Origin: JBAQMG01 sp049302575
GTDB taxonomy: Bacteria; Bacillota; Desulfitobacteriia; Desulfitobacteriales; Desulfitobacteriaceae
DNA: 46,177 nt
Reading direction: 5' to 3'
Assembly: GCA_049302575.1 (NCBI GenBank)
Contig: JBAQMG010000014.1
Coordinates: 1-46,177, forward strand
Every line of letters starts with the position of its first letter. The stretch's first letter is position 1. The notes below the pieces were generated by a model, which worked only from the letters and a program-made list of their open reading frames with translations, made no database searches and had not been told where the DNA came from. Below are positions 8,995 through 17,976 of this stretch, one piece after another. Made by a program: the position numbers and the translations under genes.

Positions 8995-9615
8995 ATGCTC
9001 GTTTTGGCTTCTATGTCGCCGCGACGAAGGATGTTGTTGCGCGATTGGGGTTTCCAACCGGAAGTGATTAAAGTGTTGGTATCTGAAGCATTAGCTGACG
9101 AGATTAATCCAAGAGAAGGGGTTCAATCGCTGGCTGAACGTAAGGCTTCAGCAGGGGTGACTGAATGGCGGAAATTGGGTGGCAAGCCAGAGGATATTGT
9201 ATTGGGTGCAGATACAATGGTAGTATTGGAAAAGAAGATTTTAGGCAAACCAAGAACATCCGTAGAGGCTCAAGAAATGTTATATTTACTCAGTAGCAAG
9301 CGGCATCTTGTTTTGACGGGTGTGGCAATAATACGGCTTACGGGCGAAAGGGAGCTAGCTGTTGTTGAGACCGAAGTTAATTTTCGCAGACTTTCTAAGG
9401 CTCGGATTAAGGCTTATGTAGCGACGGGGGAACCAATGGATAAAGCTGGTGCCTACGCTATTCAAGGTGGAGCACAGGAATTCGTAGAATCATATTCGGG
9501 TTCTTTATCAAATGTAATCGGGTTACCGATGGAATACGTTTCCGAAAAACTTAAGATGTGGGGGATAGCACAGATAAACATCGCCCTACGTGAGGTGGAT
9601 CATGGAATATTGTAG
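8995..9615 (+). CDS. maf: Maf-family nucleoside triphosphate pyrophosphatase
   Basis: Hydrolyses non-canonical or modified NTPs to monophosphates and is linked to septum control in Bacillus. Family markers: LASMSPRRRMLLRDWGF at residues 3-19 (SxRR phosphate-binding loop), GADTMVVLEKKILGKP near 69-84, and GEPMDKAGAYAIQGGAQEFVE near 143-163. Length 206 aa is near the norm. It lies in the order DUF4321-maf-radC-mreB; the last 14 bases overlap the ATG of the broken radC, evidence that these were once coupled. Confidence 0.95.
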   Translation: MLVLASMSPRRRMLLRDWGFQPEVIKVLVSEALADEINPREGVQSLAERKASAGVTEWRKLGGKPEDIVLGADTMVVLEKKILGKPRTSVEAQEMLYLLSSKRHLVLTGVAIIRLTGERELAVVETEVNFRRLSKARIKAYVATGEPMDKAGAYAIQGGAQEFVESYSGSLSNVIGLPMEYVSEKLKMWGIAQINIALREVDHGIL

Positions 9616-9844
9616 ACTCAAAGATTTACCTGAGGAACTGCCGGATTAGCTAAATTTACTGTTCAGGAGTTAGAACAGGTGCATGCATAATCATCCAATT
9701 GGAGATTCCACTCCTAGTAGAGAATATATAGATGTTACGAAGAGGCTGGCCGAGGGGGGACATCTCCTTGGGATTGAAGTTCTTGATCACATTATTATTG
9801 GGGACAAGCGTTACATTAGTTTGAAGGAACGGAGAATGATGTAA
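9602..9844 (+). pseudogene. radC: Decayed radC (MPN/JAB-domain) remnant
   Basis: Three RadC pieces in the expected place between maf and mreB. Piece 1 is ATG 9602 giving MEYCRLKDLPEELPD then stop, the RadC N-terminus. Piece 2, in another frame at 9643-9687, gives GLAKFTVQELEQVHA, resembling the helix-hairpin-helix region. Piece 3, 9683-9844, gives HNHPIGDSTPSRE..RRLAEG-type sequence ending LKERRMM, the C-terminal metal-binding JAMM motif (HxH...S). Intact RadC is about 225 aa; here well over 100 codons are missing and frames are shifted. The final 53-aa frame still has an ATG but is only the end of the domain. Confidence 0.88.
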
Positions 9845-9863
9845 TCAATGCAGAATCTAATCA

Positions 9864-9886
9864 ATGCATAATGCATTATGAATTAT
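9864..9886. repeat. AT-rich palindromic repeat copy upstream of mreB
   Basis: Contains CATAATGCATTATG (9867-9880), a perfect 14-base palindrome, followed by AATTATTA. It is one copy of the dispersed TGCATAATGCAT family and sits about 20 bases before the mreB start, so the transcript may carry it. Confidence 0.6.
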
Positions 9887-9905
9887 TAAGGTTGGGGGTT
9901 TATAA

Positions 9906-10922
9906 ATGTTCTTCAGTAAGGACTTAGGTATTGATCTGGGAACGGCAAATACACTTGTTTTCGTTAAGGGTAAGGGAATTACGGTGCGGGAACCTTCTGT
10001 TGTAGCGATGGACTTGACGAAAAATGTTGTCTTGGCTGTGGGTGATAAAGCTAAAGAAATGATTGGACGTACGCCTAGTAATATTGTAGCGATTCGTCCT
10101 TTGAAAGACGGGGTAATTTCTGATTTTAATGTAACTCAGAAAATGCTAAAATATTTTATATCACGTGCATTAGGTACGGAGTCTCCTTTTGCTCGGCCTC
10201 GTGTTGTAATTTGTGTTCCCTCCGGGGTTACTCCTGTTGAAGAACGAGCAGTCAAAGAGGCGGCTATGGCAGCAGGTGCCAAAGAACCGATTATCATGGA
10301 GGAACCAATGGCGGCTGCTATTGGTTCTGGGCTCCCTGTTAGTGAACCAACAGGAAATATGATAGTGGACATTGGTGGGGGAACGACTGAGGTAGCGGTG
10401 ATTTCGCTTGGGGGTATTGTCACAACTCGCTCTATTAGGGTCGCAGGTGACGTAATGGACGAAGCCATCGTTTCTCACATTAAACGTAACTATAATTTAA
10501 TGATTGGTTATCGTACAGCGGAAGATATCAAGACAGAAATAGGTGCAGCATACGAAGCGACTAATCATGTTACCTATTCTGTAAGGGGTAGGGATTTACT
10601 GACAGGTCTACCTAAAACTATCGAAGTGACTGCAGCGGAAATTCAAGATGCTTTACAAGAACCAGTTATGGCCATAGTCGAGGCTGTTAAGTCCTGCCTT
10701 GAAAAAACTCCACCTGAACTGTCGGCTGATATAATGGATCGTGGTATTATGATGGCCGGGGGTGGTGCATTGTTGCGTAATCTGGATAAATTAATTGCTA
10801 GCCAGACGGGCATAGCGGTGCATTTAGCAGAAGATCCGCTTTCTTGTGTGGCGCTCGGTACAGGTGCAGTGATCGAAAACACAGACATTCTACAAAAAAT
10901 TGCCGCCCTTCAGAAGAGCTAA
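9906..10922 (+). CDS. mreB: Rod shape-determining actin homologue MreB
   Basis: Membrane-bound actin-like filament protein that guides lateral wall synthesis. Actin-fold nucleotide motifs are present: DLGTANTLVFVKGKGI near residues 9-24, the phosphate-2 loop IVDIGGGTTEVAVISLGGIV near 154-173, and the adenosine motif MMAGGGALLRNLDKLI near 280-295. Length 338 aa is typical. TTGGGGGTTT precedes ATG 9906. First gene of mreB-mreC-mreD-mrdA; 20 bases separate it from mreC. The long antisense open frames here are composition shadows. Confidence 0.97.
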   Translation: MFFSKDLGIDLGTANTLVFVKGKGITVREPSVVAMDLTKNVVLAVGDKAKEMIGRTPSNIVAIRPLKDGVISDFNVTQKMLKYFISRALGTESPFARPRVVICVPSGVTPVEERAVKEAAMAAGAKEPIIMEEPMAAAIGSGLPVSEPTGNMIVDIGGGTTEVAVISLGGIVTTRSIRVAGDVMDEAIVSHIKRNYNLMIGYRTAEDIKTEIGAAYEATNHVTYSVRGRDLLTGLPKTIEVTAAEIQDALQEPVMAIVEAVKSCLEKTPPELSADIMDRGIMMAGGGALLRNLDKLIASQTGIAVHLAEDPLSCVALGTGAVIENTDILQKIAALQKS

Positions 10923-10942
10923 GGGGCAGGGAGGAAATCTAG

Positions 10943-11809
10943 GTGGGGAGAAGAGTAAATTTAACGGGAATTGCGGTTCTCGTTTTCTTTCTGTTGTTAG
11001 GTGTTTTAGTTAGCATGCGCCTAACAGGACTGGGTAAAAATTTCCCCAACCCAGTGGGTGGAAATTTACAACGAGTGCTAAGCCCGATAGAAAATGCTCT
11101 TTTAAGTTTTGGTAGCACAATTAGAAGAAATACCAAAGTTTTATGGAATTTTAGTGAAGTGGAACAGGAAAATCTGACACTGAGCAGAAAAGTCGATCAA
11201 TTAACTGGTGATAATCTAAAACTTAAAGAACAAGTACTTGCTGGAATGCGTTTTGAGGATTTGGATCAAGGAGTGTTTCGTAGTCCTACACTTAACAAAT
11301 ATGATAAAGTAGGGGCTAGTATTATTAATAGGAATCCTACGGCCTGGTATCAAACAATGACCGTTAATAGAGGTGGCAAAGATGGGATAAAGATTGATGA
11401 TCCCGTTATTGCCCAACTCGGCTTAGTTGGTAAAGTTGTCACAGTTAATCCTACAAATTCAGAGGTGCTGATGATTTCGGATGCTGAAGGACAAGTGGGG
11501 GCGTTGATCCGCGGAGCCTCGGGAGGGGCTACTTACGGGATAGTCCAGGGAACTTATAAACGTAGTTCGCGAATAACAGGCGATGGAAATTTTCAGATGC
11601 TATTTCGTCGGGAAGATGATGTAAATGTCAATGATCTTGTTTTGACTTCGGGTCTAGGTGGAGTTTATCCGAAGGATATTCCGATTGGTAAAATAAAACA
11701 GATTTCGTTAGATCATACAGGACTTCTTAAAACAGCTTATATAGAACCATTAGTTGATTTTGATTCACTTGAAGAAGTCTTTATTGTAAAGACCATTGGG
11801 GGAGAATAA
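10943..11809 (+). CDS. mreC: Rod shape-determining protein MreC
   Basis: Bitopic elongasome scaffold with an extracytoplasmic domain that contacts PBP2. An N-terminal membrane anchor (residues about 6-25) is followed by a coiled-coil stretch near 75-100 (EVEQENLTLSRKVDQLTGDN) and the MreC beta-domain with ARxGKVvxV-like QLGLVGKVVTVNPTNSEVLMI and TSGLGGVYPKDIPIG. 288 aa. GTG 10943 is preceded by GGGAGGAAAT. The last base of its stop is the first base of the mreD ATG. Confidence 0.95.
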   Translation: MGRRVNLTGIAVLVFFLLLGVLVSMRLTGLGKNFPNPVGGNLQRVLSPIENALLSFGSTIRRNTKVLWNFSEVEQENLTLSRKVDQLTGDNLKLKEQVLAGMRFEDLDQGVFRSPTLNKYDKVGASIINRNPTAWYQTMTVNRGGKDGIKIDDPVIAQLGLVGKVVTVNPTNSEVLMISDAEGQVGALIRGASGGATYGIVQGTYKRSSRITGDGNFQMLFRREDDVNVNDLVLTSGLGGVYPKDIPIGKIKQISLDHTGLLKTAYIEPLVDFDSLEEVFIVKTIGGE

Positions 11810-12315
11810 TGCGTTACTTTCTTATTGCCCTCATGCTAATTCTGAGTTTTGTTTTACCTGGAACGGTTTTTTATTTTTGGGCTTGGTCCGGAATTAAGCC
11901 TGACTTAGTCATGCTCTTGGTTATCTATCTAGCCTTACACCATCGTTTGTTCACAGGTGCAATGTGTGGTTTAGGTGTAGGTATTCTTGAGGATTTGTAT
12001 TTAGGTCGTTTTGTGGGAATGTATGCTTTTGCCTTGTTTATGGTAGCCTTACTTAGTGGTTGGCTAGCGCAACGTTGGTACAGGGAAAATTTCCTATTGA
12101 TAAATTTATTGGTATTTGTGGTTTCTTTTGTAGGACAGTTATTTGTAGCCTTTTTGAGTTTAGGAGCGGGCTTGCAATGGTCTTTTGGCGATATTTTGTG
12201 GGTTGCGGCAGGGGTCTCAATCTATAACGCAATTCTTGTCCCAACAACTTATCCCTTTATTCACCGCTCTTTTTTATATGGATGGCTACGCTATCAGCCT
12301 AAATTTGAACGATGA
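11809..12315 (+). CDS. mreD: Rod shape-determining membrane protein MreD
   Basis: Polytopic partner of MreC and PBP2. 168 aa with about five hydrophobic segments; conserved features are WSGIKPDLVMLLVIYLALHH near residues 28-47 and GLGVGILEDLYLGRFVGMYA near 56-75, the pattern of MreD/EcsC-independent transporters of the rod system. Start codon overlaps the mreC stop by one base. Confidence 0.9.
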   Translation: MRYFLIALMLILSFVLPGTVFYFWAWSGIKPDLVMLLVIYLALHHRLFTGAMCGLGVGILEDLYLGRFVGMYAFALFMVALLSGWLAQRWYRENFLLINLLVFVVSFVGQLFVAFLSLGAGLQWSFGDILWVAAGVSIYNAILVPTTYPFIHRSFLYGWLRYQPKFER

Positions 12316-12328
12316 ATAGGAGAAGATT

Positions 12329-14425
12329 ATGGATGAAAAAGAACGTAAACCTTTTGAACACCGGATTTGGGAATTATGTGTTGTTGTAATTCTGATCTTT
12401 ATGCTGCTTGGGTTCAATCTATGGAGGCTACAGATTAACAAAGCTCCGTATTATGAAGCAATGGCTAAAGGAAACGCAATGCAATTAGTCACGATTCCGG
12501 CGACCAGAGGAGATATAAAAGATAAAAACGGGAAAATGATGGTGACCAGTGTACCAAAGTTTGCCTTAACGCTCGATTGGCTAGATTTACAGCAAGCTAA
12601 AAACTATAATTGGAAAGATGTTGTTGGGCATTTGGCCAGTTATGTAAAACCTTATTGGGCAAATCCCGCGGCGACAGTGGAGTCGATCACTGAGGATATT
12701 TTGGTGATGACCCAAAATCATCAGTGGGAACGGTATCGTCCGTTAATCATCTTGAAGGATATTCCACAGAGTTTACAAGCAGTTGTGGCCGAACACCAGA
12801 ATGAGCTTCCAGGGGTGGGTGTAGAAGCTATGCCTGAACGTATATATTCTCAAAGTACATTAGGAGGGCAATTATTAGGTTATATACGCGAAATCAGCGA
12901 TACAGAGATAACCAAATTTAATCAGGATCCCGGGGCTATAAAGGATGGGTTTAAATATGCCCAAGGGGATTTGATTGGTAAAATGGGAGTTGAAAAATCG
13001 TATGATTATTGGTTGAGGGGCAAAGAAGGAGTTCAACAAGTAGAGGTTGATAATAATGCTCGTCCTTTGTCTAAGCAAGTTATTCAAACTCCGCAACTTG
13101 GTAGAACGGTCCAAATGACAATTGATGCAGATCTACAACGTGTTGTGGAGAACTCAATCGATAATGTATTAAAAGAGGTGCAAAAGACTCACCCTGATTC
13201 CAAAGCGGGTGCAGCTGTGGTTTTGGATGTTAATACTGGTAAAATCTTGGCAATGGCCTCTCGACCAGCGATGAATCCAAACGACTTAATTGGAACGATC
13301 TCAGAAGATACCGCCGAAAGATATTTTAAAAGTAAAGAAGCAGCATCCTTTAATCGAGCGCTTTCTGGGGTTTACCCACCTGGATCAACATTCAAGCCGT
13401 TGACAGCTTTAGCTGCGTTACAGGTTAAGGTTGTTACGCCTACTGAAACTATTGACGATGTTATGTCTTCCCTTGGCTCGGCCTCAGATCAATTGCAGGG
13501 GTTTGGCGAACCGAACGGTGCGAACTACGGTAGGGTAAATTTATACCGTGGAATCGCTTTATCTTCGGATATATATTTTCAGGTAATAGGGCGCAGGGTT
13601 TTTGACGCAAATAGGGAGCAAATTCGCCAAGTAGCCCATGAATTTGGTTTAGGTGTGCTGTCGGGAGTTGATTTACCCGGAGAGGCCCAGGGAATTGTTC
13701 CTTCTGCTGAATGGAAAAAAGCTTATTACCAACCAAATTATGATCAACAGAGAGACAAAAAAAATTCAGTTATTGATAATAAATATACCGATCAAATAGC
13801 CAAGGCCACTGACGATAAAACCAAGAAAAAATTGTTAGCGTCTATGGAGTCGGAGAAAAAGCAAGTTCAAGTCTGGTACCAGCAAATGATCAGTCAATTC
13901 GTAAACTGGAAACCGTATGATAGTTATAACAATGCAATCGGGCAAGGGTACAATGCCTATACCCCTTTACAGTTGGCAAACTATGTAGCGACACTCGTCA
14001 ACGGTGGCAAGCACTTTCAACCCTATATTGTGGATAAAATTATTGATCCGGTTAGCGGAGCAGTTGTTAAAGAAAATCAGCCAAAATTACTGAATACGGT
14101 TTCAATATCACCGGATAATTTGGAAATTGTTAAAAAGGCTATGTCTGGGGTTACTTCTGGGGAGGGAACAGCCGCCTTTTTGTTTGCAGATGTTCCACAG
14201 TTTTCTGGTGGAGCAAAAACTGGGACGGCCCAAATAGGTTCCAAGTATACCATGCTTGAAGAAGTTTATAATGGGCTTTTTGTGGCTTTTGCTCCTTATG
14301 ATAATCCGCAAATTGCTTTCGCAGGAGTTATAGAATTTGGTGGACATGGTGGAGATACGGCTGGCTTTGTCGCCAAGGCAGCTTTTATGCAGTATTTTGG
14401 CTGGAAGACTAAGAATTATGGGTAA
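12329..14425 (+). CDS. mrdA: Penicillin-binding protein 2 (elongasome transpeptidase)
   Basis: Class B PBP that cross-links peptidoglycan during elongation, working with RodA. N-terminal signal anchor near residues 14-34, a PBP dimerisation domain with RGDIKDKNGKMM near 61-72, then the transpeptidase domain: catalytic S353-T-F-K356, SSD triad, and K630-T-G. Length 698 aa is long for the group; a Lys/Gln-rich insertion (about residues 470-520) lies between the SSD and KTG motifs. Last of the mre cluster; 13 bases follow mreD. Confidence 0.95.
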   Translation: MDEKERKPFEHRIWELCVVVILIFMLLGFNLWRLQINKAPYYEAMAKGNAMQLVTIPATRGDIKDKNGKMMVTSVPKFALTLDWLDLQQAKNYNWKDVVGHLASYVKPYWANPAATVESITEDILVMTQNHQWERYRPLIILKDIPQSLQAVVAEHQNELPGVGVEAMPERIYSQSTLGGQLLGYIREISDTEITKFNQDPGAIKDGFKYAQGDLIGKMGVEKSYDYWLRGKEGVQQVEVDNNARPLSKQVIQTPQLGRTVQMTIDADLQRVVENSIDNVLKEVQKTHPDSKAGAAVVLDVNTGKILAMASRPAMNPNDLIGTISEDTAERYFKSKEAASFNRALSGVYPPGSTFKPLTALAALQVKVVTPTETIDDVMSSLGSASDQLQGFGEPNGANYGRVNLYRGIALSSDIYFQVIGRRVFDANREQIRQVAHEFGLGVLSGVDLPGEAQGIVPSAEWKKAYYQPNYDQQRDKKNSVIDNKYTDQIAKATDDKTKKKLLASMESEKKQVQVWYQQMISQFVNWKPYDSYNNAIGQGYNAYTPLQLANYVATLVNGGKHFQPYIVDKIIDPVSGAVVKENQPKLLNTVSISPDNLEIVKKAMSGVTSGEGTAAFLFADVPQFSGGAKTGTAQIGSKYTMLEEVYNGLFVAFAPYDNPQIAFAGVIEFGGHGGDTAGFVAKAAFMQYFGWKTKNYG

Positions 14426-14535
14426 TAAAGTTAAAAATGTCTTTAGTTTTTTTTGTTTATGAGAAAGGGAATTCTACCTAGTTTGTAGAATTGATATGAA
14501 GCTTAGATTCTAGACAGCAATGGGGGATTGTAGGT

Positions 14536-15225
14536 TTGATACGGACACAACATGTTGCTCTTAAGGGTACCCGTGAAGGATTAGTGCTTTATCTTGATCC
14601 CCATTTGGAATTTAATGTTCTTTTGGATGAAATTGAGAAATATTTAACAGAAGCTACTCAATTTCTTCAAGGTGCTATGGTTCGTTGTTACTGGGGAGAA
14701 AAGGATTGCTCGGAAAAACAGCGCGAAATTTTAATTGAAGTATTAAAACGGTATGGGTTGAAACTTACTGGGTGGCTAACAGCTACCGACCTGTCTGTCT
14801 CAGAAAAACAACCACAGATGAATAATGTGCCTAAGGTAGAACGCTTTTGGGAGGAAGGGATGGTGGAGGGAAACTGCCTTTTTGTGGAGCGAACACTGCG
14901 CTCAGGAAAAAGCATTGAATTTGACGGTCATGTTATTATTATTGGAGATGTTAATCCTGGTGCTGAAATTATTGCCAGCGGAAATATTGTTGTTATGGGG
15001 GCTCTACGGGGGGTAGCTCACGCCGGAGCTACGGGTGACCGAAAAGCTTTGGTAACTGCTTATCATTTGAATCCAACCCAATTGAGGATTGCTGATTTAG
15101 TGACAAGAGCGCCAGACGTCGAAATTGCTTGGCGGGGGCCGGAAATTGCCAAAATAAGTGACAATAAACTGATTGTAGAAGGCTTAGTTATTAATGGAGC
15201 TCGTGGGAGGACTCAAATTACCTAA
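14536..15225 (+). CDS. minC: Septum site-determining protein MinC
   Basis: Inhibitor of FtsZ ring assembly, activated at the membrane by MinD. The C-terminal right-handed beta-helix is unmistakable (GHVIIIGDVNPGAEIIASGN and VVMGALRGVAHAGATGD, residues about 131-170), with the MinD-contact RSGK loop at LRSGKSIEF near 121-129. 229 aa. The TTG start is preceded by TGGGGGA (14521-14527). Starts the minC-minD-minE unit. An 8-bp hairpin without T-run (14470-14477/14485-14492) precedes it. Confidence 0.93.
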   Translation: MIRTQHVALKGTREGLVLYLDPHLEFNVLLDEIEKYLTEATQFLQGAMVRCYWGEKDCSEKQREILIEVLKRYGLKLTGWLTATDLSVSEKQPQMNNVPKVERFWEEGMVEGNCLFVERTLRSGKSIEFDGHVIIIGDVNPGAEIIASGNIVVMGALRGVAHAGATGDRKALVTAYHLNPTQLRIADLVTRAPDVEIAWRGPEIAKISDNKLIVEGLVINGARGRTQIT

Positions 15226-15278
15226 AAGTGGAATGAGGGTAATTATTTGCTAATATGTTTGGAAAGGCAGGTTTAAAT

Positions 15279-16073
15279 ATGGGAGAAGTAATTGTTGTGA
15301 CTTCGGGAAAAGGAGGAGTGGGTAAAACTACAACTTCGGCCAACCTTGGAACAGGATTGGCTGCGGCAGGTTTAAAAGTTGTTCTTGTAGATACAGATAT
15401 CGGCCTCCGTAATCTAGATGTGGTCATGGGGCTGGAGAACCGCATAGTCTATGATCTTATTGATGTAACCAGTGGCAATTGTAGGTTGAAACAGGCCTTG
15501 ATCAAAGATAAACGCTTTGATAACTTATACTTATTGCCAGCTGCTCAAACCAAAGATAAAAGTGCGGTTAGTCCTGAGCAGATGAAACTTCTTTGTCAAG
15601 AACTCAAGGCTGAGTTTGATTATACGGTCATTGATTGTCCCGCGGGCATTGAACAAGGATTCCGTAATGCTATTGCTGGAGCAGATCGGGCTATCGTAGT
15701 TACAACACCGGAGATTAGTGCGGTTCGTGATGCGGACAGGATTATTGGGTTGTTGGAAGCTGCGGAATTGAATAATCCAAAATTAATTATTAATAGAATT
15801 AGACCTCATATGGTTAAACGTGGCGATATGATGGATATTTCTGATATTCTAGATATCTTGGCCATTGAACTGATGGGTGTTGTTCCTGATGACGAAAGTA
15901 TCGTTATCTCGACAAATAGAGGAGAACCTGCCGTAATGGATCAAGCCTCTAGAGCTGGCGAAGCCTATCGCCGTATAACTCGAAGGATTCGTGGGGAGGA
16001 AGTTCCTTTGATGAATTTGGATGTACCAGATGGGTTTTTTGATAAATTAAAGAAATTGATAGGCATGAGGTAG
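15279..16073 (+). CDS. minD: Septum site-determining ATPase MinD
   Basis: Membrane-binding ParA-family ATPase that carries MinC and oscillates with MinE. From ATG 15279: deviant Walker A GKGGVGKTT at residues 10-18, VDTDIGLRNLDVVMGLENR at about 38-56, Walker B DYTVIDCPAG, and a C-terminal amphipathic tail (FFDKLKKLIGMR), the membrane-targeting sequence. I prefer 15279 over ATG 15255 because MinD proteins start MGEVIVVTSGKGGVG and an AAAGGCAGG site lies seven bases upstream. 264 aa. Confidence 0.96.
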   Translation: MGEVIVVTSGKGGVGKTTTSANLGTGLAAAGLKVVLVDTDIGLRNLDVVMGLENRIVYDLIDVTSGNCRLKQALIKDKRFDNLYLLPAAQTKDKSAVSPEQMKLLCQELKAEFDYTVIDCPAGIEQGFRNAIAGADRAIVVTTPEISAVRDADRIIGLLEAAELNNPKLIINRIRPHMVKRGDMMDISDILDILAIELMGVVPDDESIVISTNRGEPAVMDQASRAGEAYRRITRRIRGEEVPLMNLDVPDGFFDKLKKLIGMR

Positions 16074-16101
16074 CCATGGCAGCAGAGAGGAGGAATGGTC
16101 C

Positions 16102-16383
16102 TTGTTAGAATTTATTAGCCGGATGTTGGGCAAGGAAAACGCCTCAAGTAAAAATGTAGCCAAAGAACGGTTACGTCTTGTCCTCGTTCATGATCGTGCA
16201 AGCATATCTCCGTATATGCTCAATAAATTAAAAGAAGATCTTATTAAAGTCATTTCTAATTATATGGAGATCGATGAGTCTTCTCTGGAATTTAATCTTA
16301 ATCAAGATGATAAAGAAGTAGCTTTAGTCGCAAATATACCGGTTTTGAAAATGAAAAGGGATTATGCCAATCATAATATTTGA
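16102..16383 (+). CDS. minE: Cell division topological specificity factor MinE
   Basis: Stimulates MinD ATPase and drives pole-to-pole oscillation. 93 aa with the expected LEFISRMLG amphipathic start, an anti-MinCD helix region AKERLRLVLVHDRASISPYM at residues 20-39, and the C-terminal dimerisation beta-alpha-beta domain. TTG 16102 follows GAGAGGAGGAATG (16085-16097). Many Gram-positives use DivIVA instead; MinE is normal in Clostridia. Confidence 0.93.
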   Translation: MLEFISRMLGKENASSKNVAKERLRLVLVHDRASISPYMLNKLKEDLIKVISNYMEIDESSLEFNLNQDDKEVALVANIPVLKMKRDYANHNI

Positions 16384-16460
16384 TATTTAATGCACAGTGC
16401 ACAATAATTAATTCATGATGAATTGTTAATGTTTATTTAGAGTTAATTGTAATGCCTACA

Positions 16461-16490
16461 AGACCGAGTGGAGGTGATCACTCGGTCTTT
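16461..16490 (+). terminator. Terminator of the min operon
   Basis: Perfect 10-bp stem AGACCGAGTG (16461-16470) with CACTCGGTCT (16479-16488), eight-base loop, short T tract TTT. Confidence 0.8.
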
Positions 16491-16688
16491 CTCTGTGCAC
16501 TCCCAAGACTCTAACTCTTCTAAAAGTGGGAGTGGGGATGCCACAGGAGACTATCGTCACCGAAGTCTCGATGTTCAGCTTTAGCTGAACTAGTTCACTG
16601 AATGCCTAACGGATCCAGTACTTAATAATTATTTTATTTTGGATTGAGAATTAAGAATTGAGGATTATAAACTATTGTTCTCGTACTT

Positions 16689-16741
16689 AATTATGAATTA
16701 TGAATTATGCATTATGAATTATGCATTATGAATTATGCATT
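16689..16741. repeat. Tandem AT-rich repeats, 14-base period AATTATGCATTATG
   Basis: Units at 16703-16716 and 16717-16730, a partial unit 16731-16740, and degenerate TTATGAA units before them. They share the TGCATTATG core with single copies elsewhere in the window. They lie just upstream of the putative rodA promoter. Confidence 0.75.
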
Positions 16742-16796
16742 GCGCTGGGTGTGTTATAATAAGATAAGGCTAGTTCGACAATGAAGGGGCAAAACC

Positions 16797-17960
16797 ATGC
16801 AAGTTAGACGAAATATCCAGAATTTAGATTTTATGTTCCTGTTTTTTTTGGTATTAATTTTAGGGTCTAGTCTCTTGATACTTAGTACTGCATCAATAAA
16901 CGTCGACAAATTACATCCATTCCACTATGTGCAACTTCAGACGCTTTGGATTTGCATTGGCCTTATCCTAGCGGGATTAATTGCAGTGATTGATTATCAG
17001 AAATGGCGTCGGTTTAGTTGGTGGATCTATGCTTTTAATTTAGGATTACTGCTTGCAGTAATATTTATTGGTAACGAGGCTAAGGGTGCTACGCGTTGGA
17101 TTACGATTACCTCTAGTTTTGCGATTCAGCCTTCGGAATTCGCCAAACTATTTATCATTATTACTTTTGCGGATTTTTTGGCTAAACGAGAAAGAAAATT
17201 AAATCGTCTAAGAGATTATATTGCTCCATTTATATTTATGCTTTTACCCATAGTTTTAATTTATAAACAACCTGACTTGGGAACTGCTCTGGTTTTCGGA
17301 GCAATTTTCGTGGGTATGATGTTTGTTGCTGGGGCTAATCCTCGGAAATTTGGAGCACTGCTCATAGTAGGGTTTGTGTTAATAGGGGGGGCTCTTTGGT
17401 TGCATTTTGCGCTAAATTTACCTTCATGGTTGCATTTTGCCCAAGGAATACCTCTACCTATGAAGGAATACCAATTAAAACGTTTAACAATTTTTATGAA
17501 TCCGGCGTCAGACATTGCGGGTGACGGTTATCACATTATTCAGTCGATTTGGGCTATTGGTTCTGGGGGTTTGTGGGGCAAAGGATATCGCATGGGAACA
17601 CAGGGTCAACTTAATTTTCTGCCAGAACATCATACGGATTTTATTTTTTCCGTGGTGGGCGAGGAATTTGGTTTTATTGGAACGGTCAGTTTGCTTTTCT
17701 TCTTTTTTATTTTTTTATTGCGTAGTATCAGTATTGCAGCTAAATCACGGGATCTTTACGGGATGCTGATTGCCACAGGCATAATATCCATGTTTGCCTT
17801 TCATATTTTGGTGAACGTGGGAATGACTTCAGGGATTATGCCGGTAACAGGAATACCTTTACCCCTCATTAGCTATGGAGGTAGCACAATGTTATCGAAT
17901 ATGTTGGCGATTGGTTTTTTACTAAGTATTAATCTAAGGCGGCAAAGGTTAATGTTTTAA
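16797..17960 (+). CDS. rodA: SEDS peptidoglycan glycosyltransferase RodA
   Basis: Polymerises glycan strands during elongation, paired with PBP2. 387 aa, about ten transmembrane segments. SEDS features: GATRWI at residues 97-102 with FAIQPSEFAKL, the extracellular loop with GDGYHIIQSIWAIGSGGLWGKG near 241-262, FLPEHHTDFIFSVVGEEFGFIG near 276-297, and PVTGIPLPLISYGGS near the C-terminus. ATG 16797 follows GAAGGGGC. It is followed after 16 bases by the giant glucan synthase gene, apparently in one transcript. Confidence 0.93.
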   Translation: MQVRRNIQNLDFMFLFFLVLILGSSLLILSTASINVDKLHPFHYVQLQTLWICIGLILAGLIAVIDYQKWRRFSWWIYAFNLGLLLAVIFIGNEAKGATRWITITSSFAIQPSEFAKLFIIITFADFLAKRERKLNRLRDYIAPFIFMLLPIVLIYKQPDLGTALVFGAIFVGMMFVAGANPRKFGALLIVGFVLIGGALWLHFALNLPSWLHFAQGIPLPMKEYQLKRLTIFMNPASDIAGDGYHIIQSIWAIGSGGLWGKGYRMGTQGQLNFLPEHHTDFIFSVVGEEFGFIGTVSLLFFFFIFLLRSISIAAKSRDLYGMLIATGIISMFAFHILVNVGMTSGIMPVTGIPLPLISYGGSTMLSNMLAIGFLLSINLRRQRLMF

Positions 17961-17976
17961 ATATGGAGGCGCATAA

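Larger units (their letters stand above)
16384..16796. other. Gene-free 413-base stretch between minE and rodA
   Basis: No plausible gene. Contents in order: AT-rich repeat copy (16387-16430, with palindrome TGCACAGTGCA), the min terminator, a segment with AAAAGTGGGAG (16521-16531) and GGAGACTATCGTCACC (16547-16562) shared with other gaps, a perfect hairpin GTTCAGCT-TT-AGCTGAAC (16573-16590), a run of TTATGAATTATGCAT repeats (16689-16741), and a likely rodA -10 box TATAAT at 16755-16760. Confidence 0.7.

Noticed and set aside
9683..9844. A new 53-aa small gene
   Set aside because: Its sequence is the C-terminal RadC JAMM domain and other radC pieces lie just upstream, so it is a relic.
10136..10478. 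Two long antisense open frames within mreB
   Set aside because: They mirror the codon structure of a highly conserved gene and show no start signals or family resemblance.
16689..16741. CRISPR array
   Set aside because: Repeats are 14 bases, contiguous and palindromic, with no unique spacers and no cas genes.
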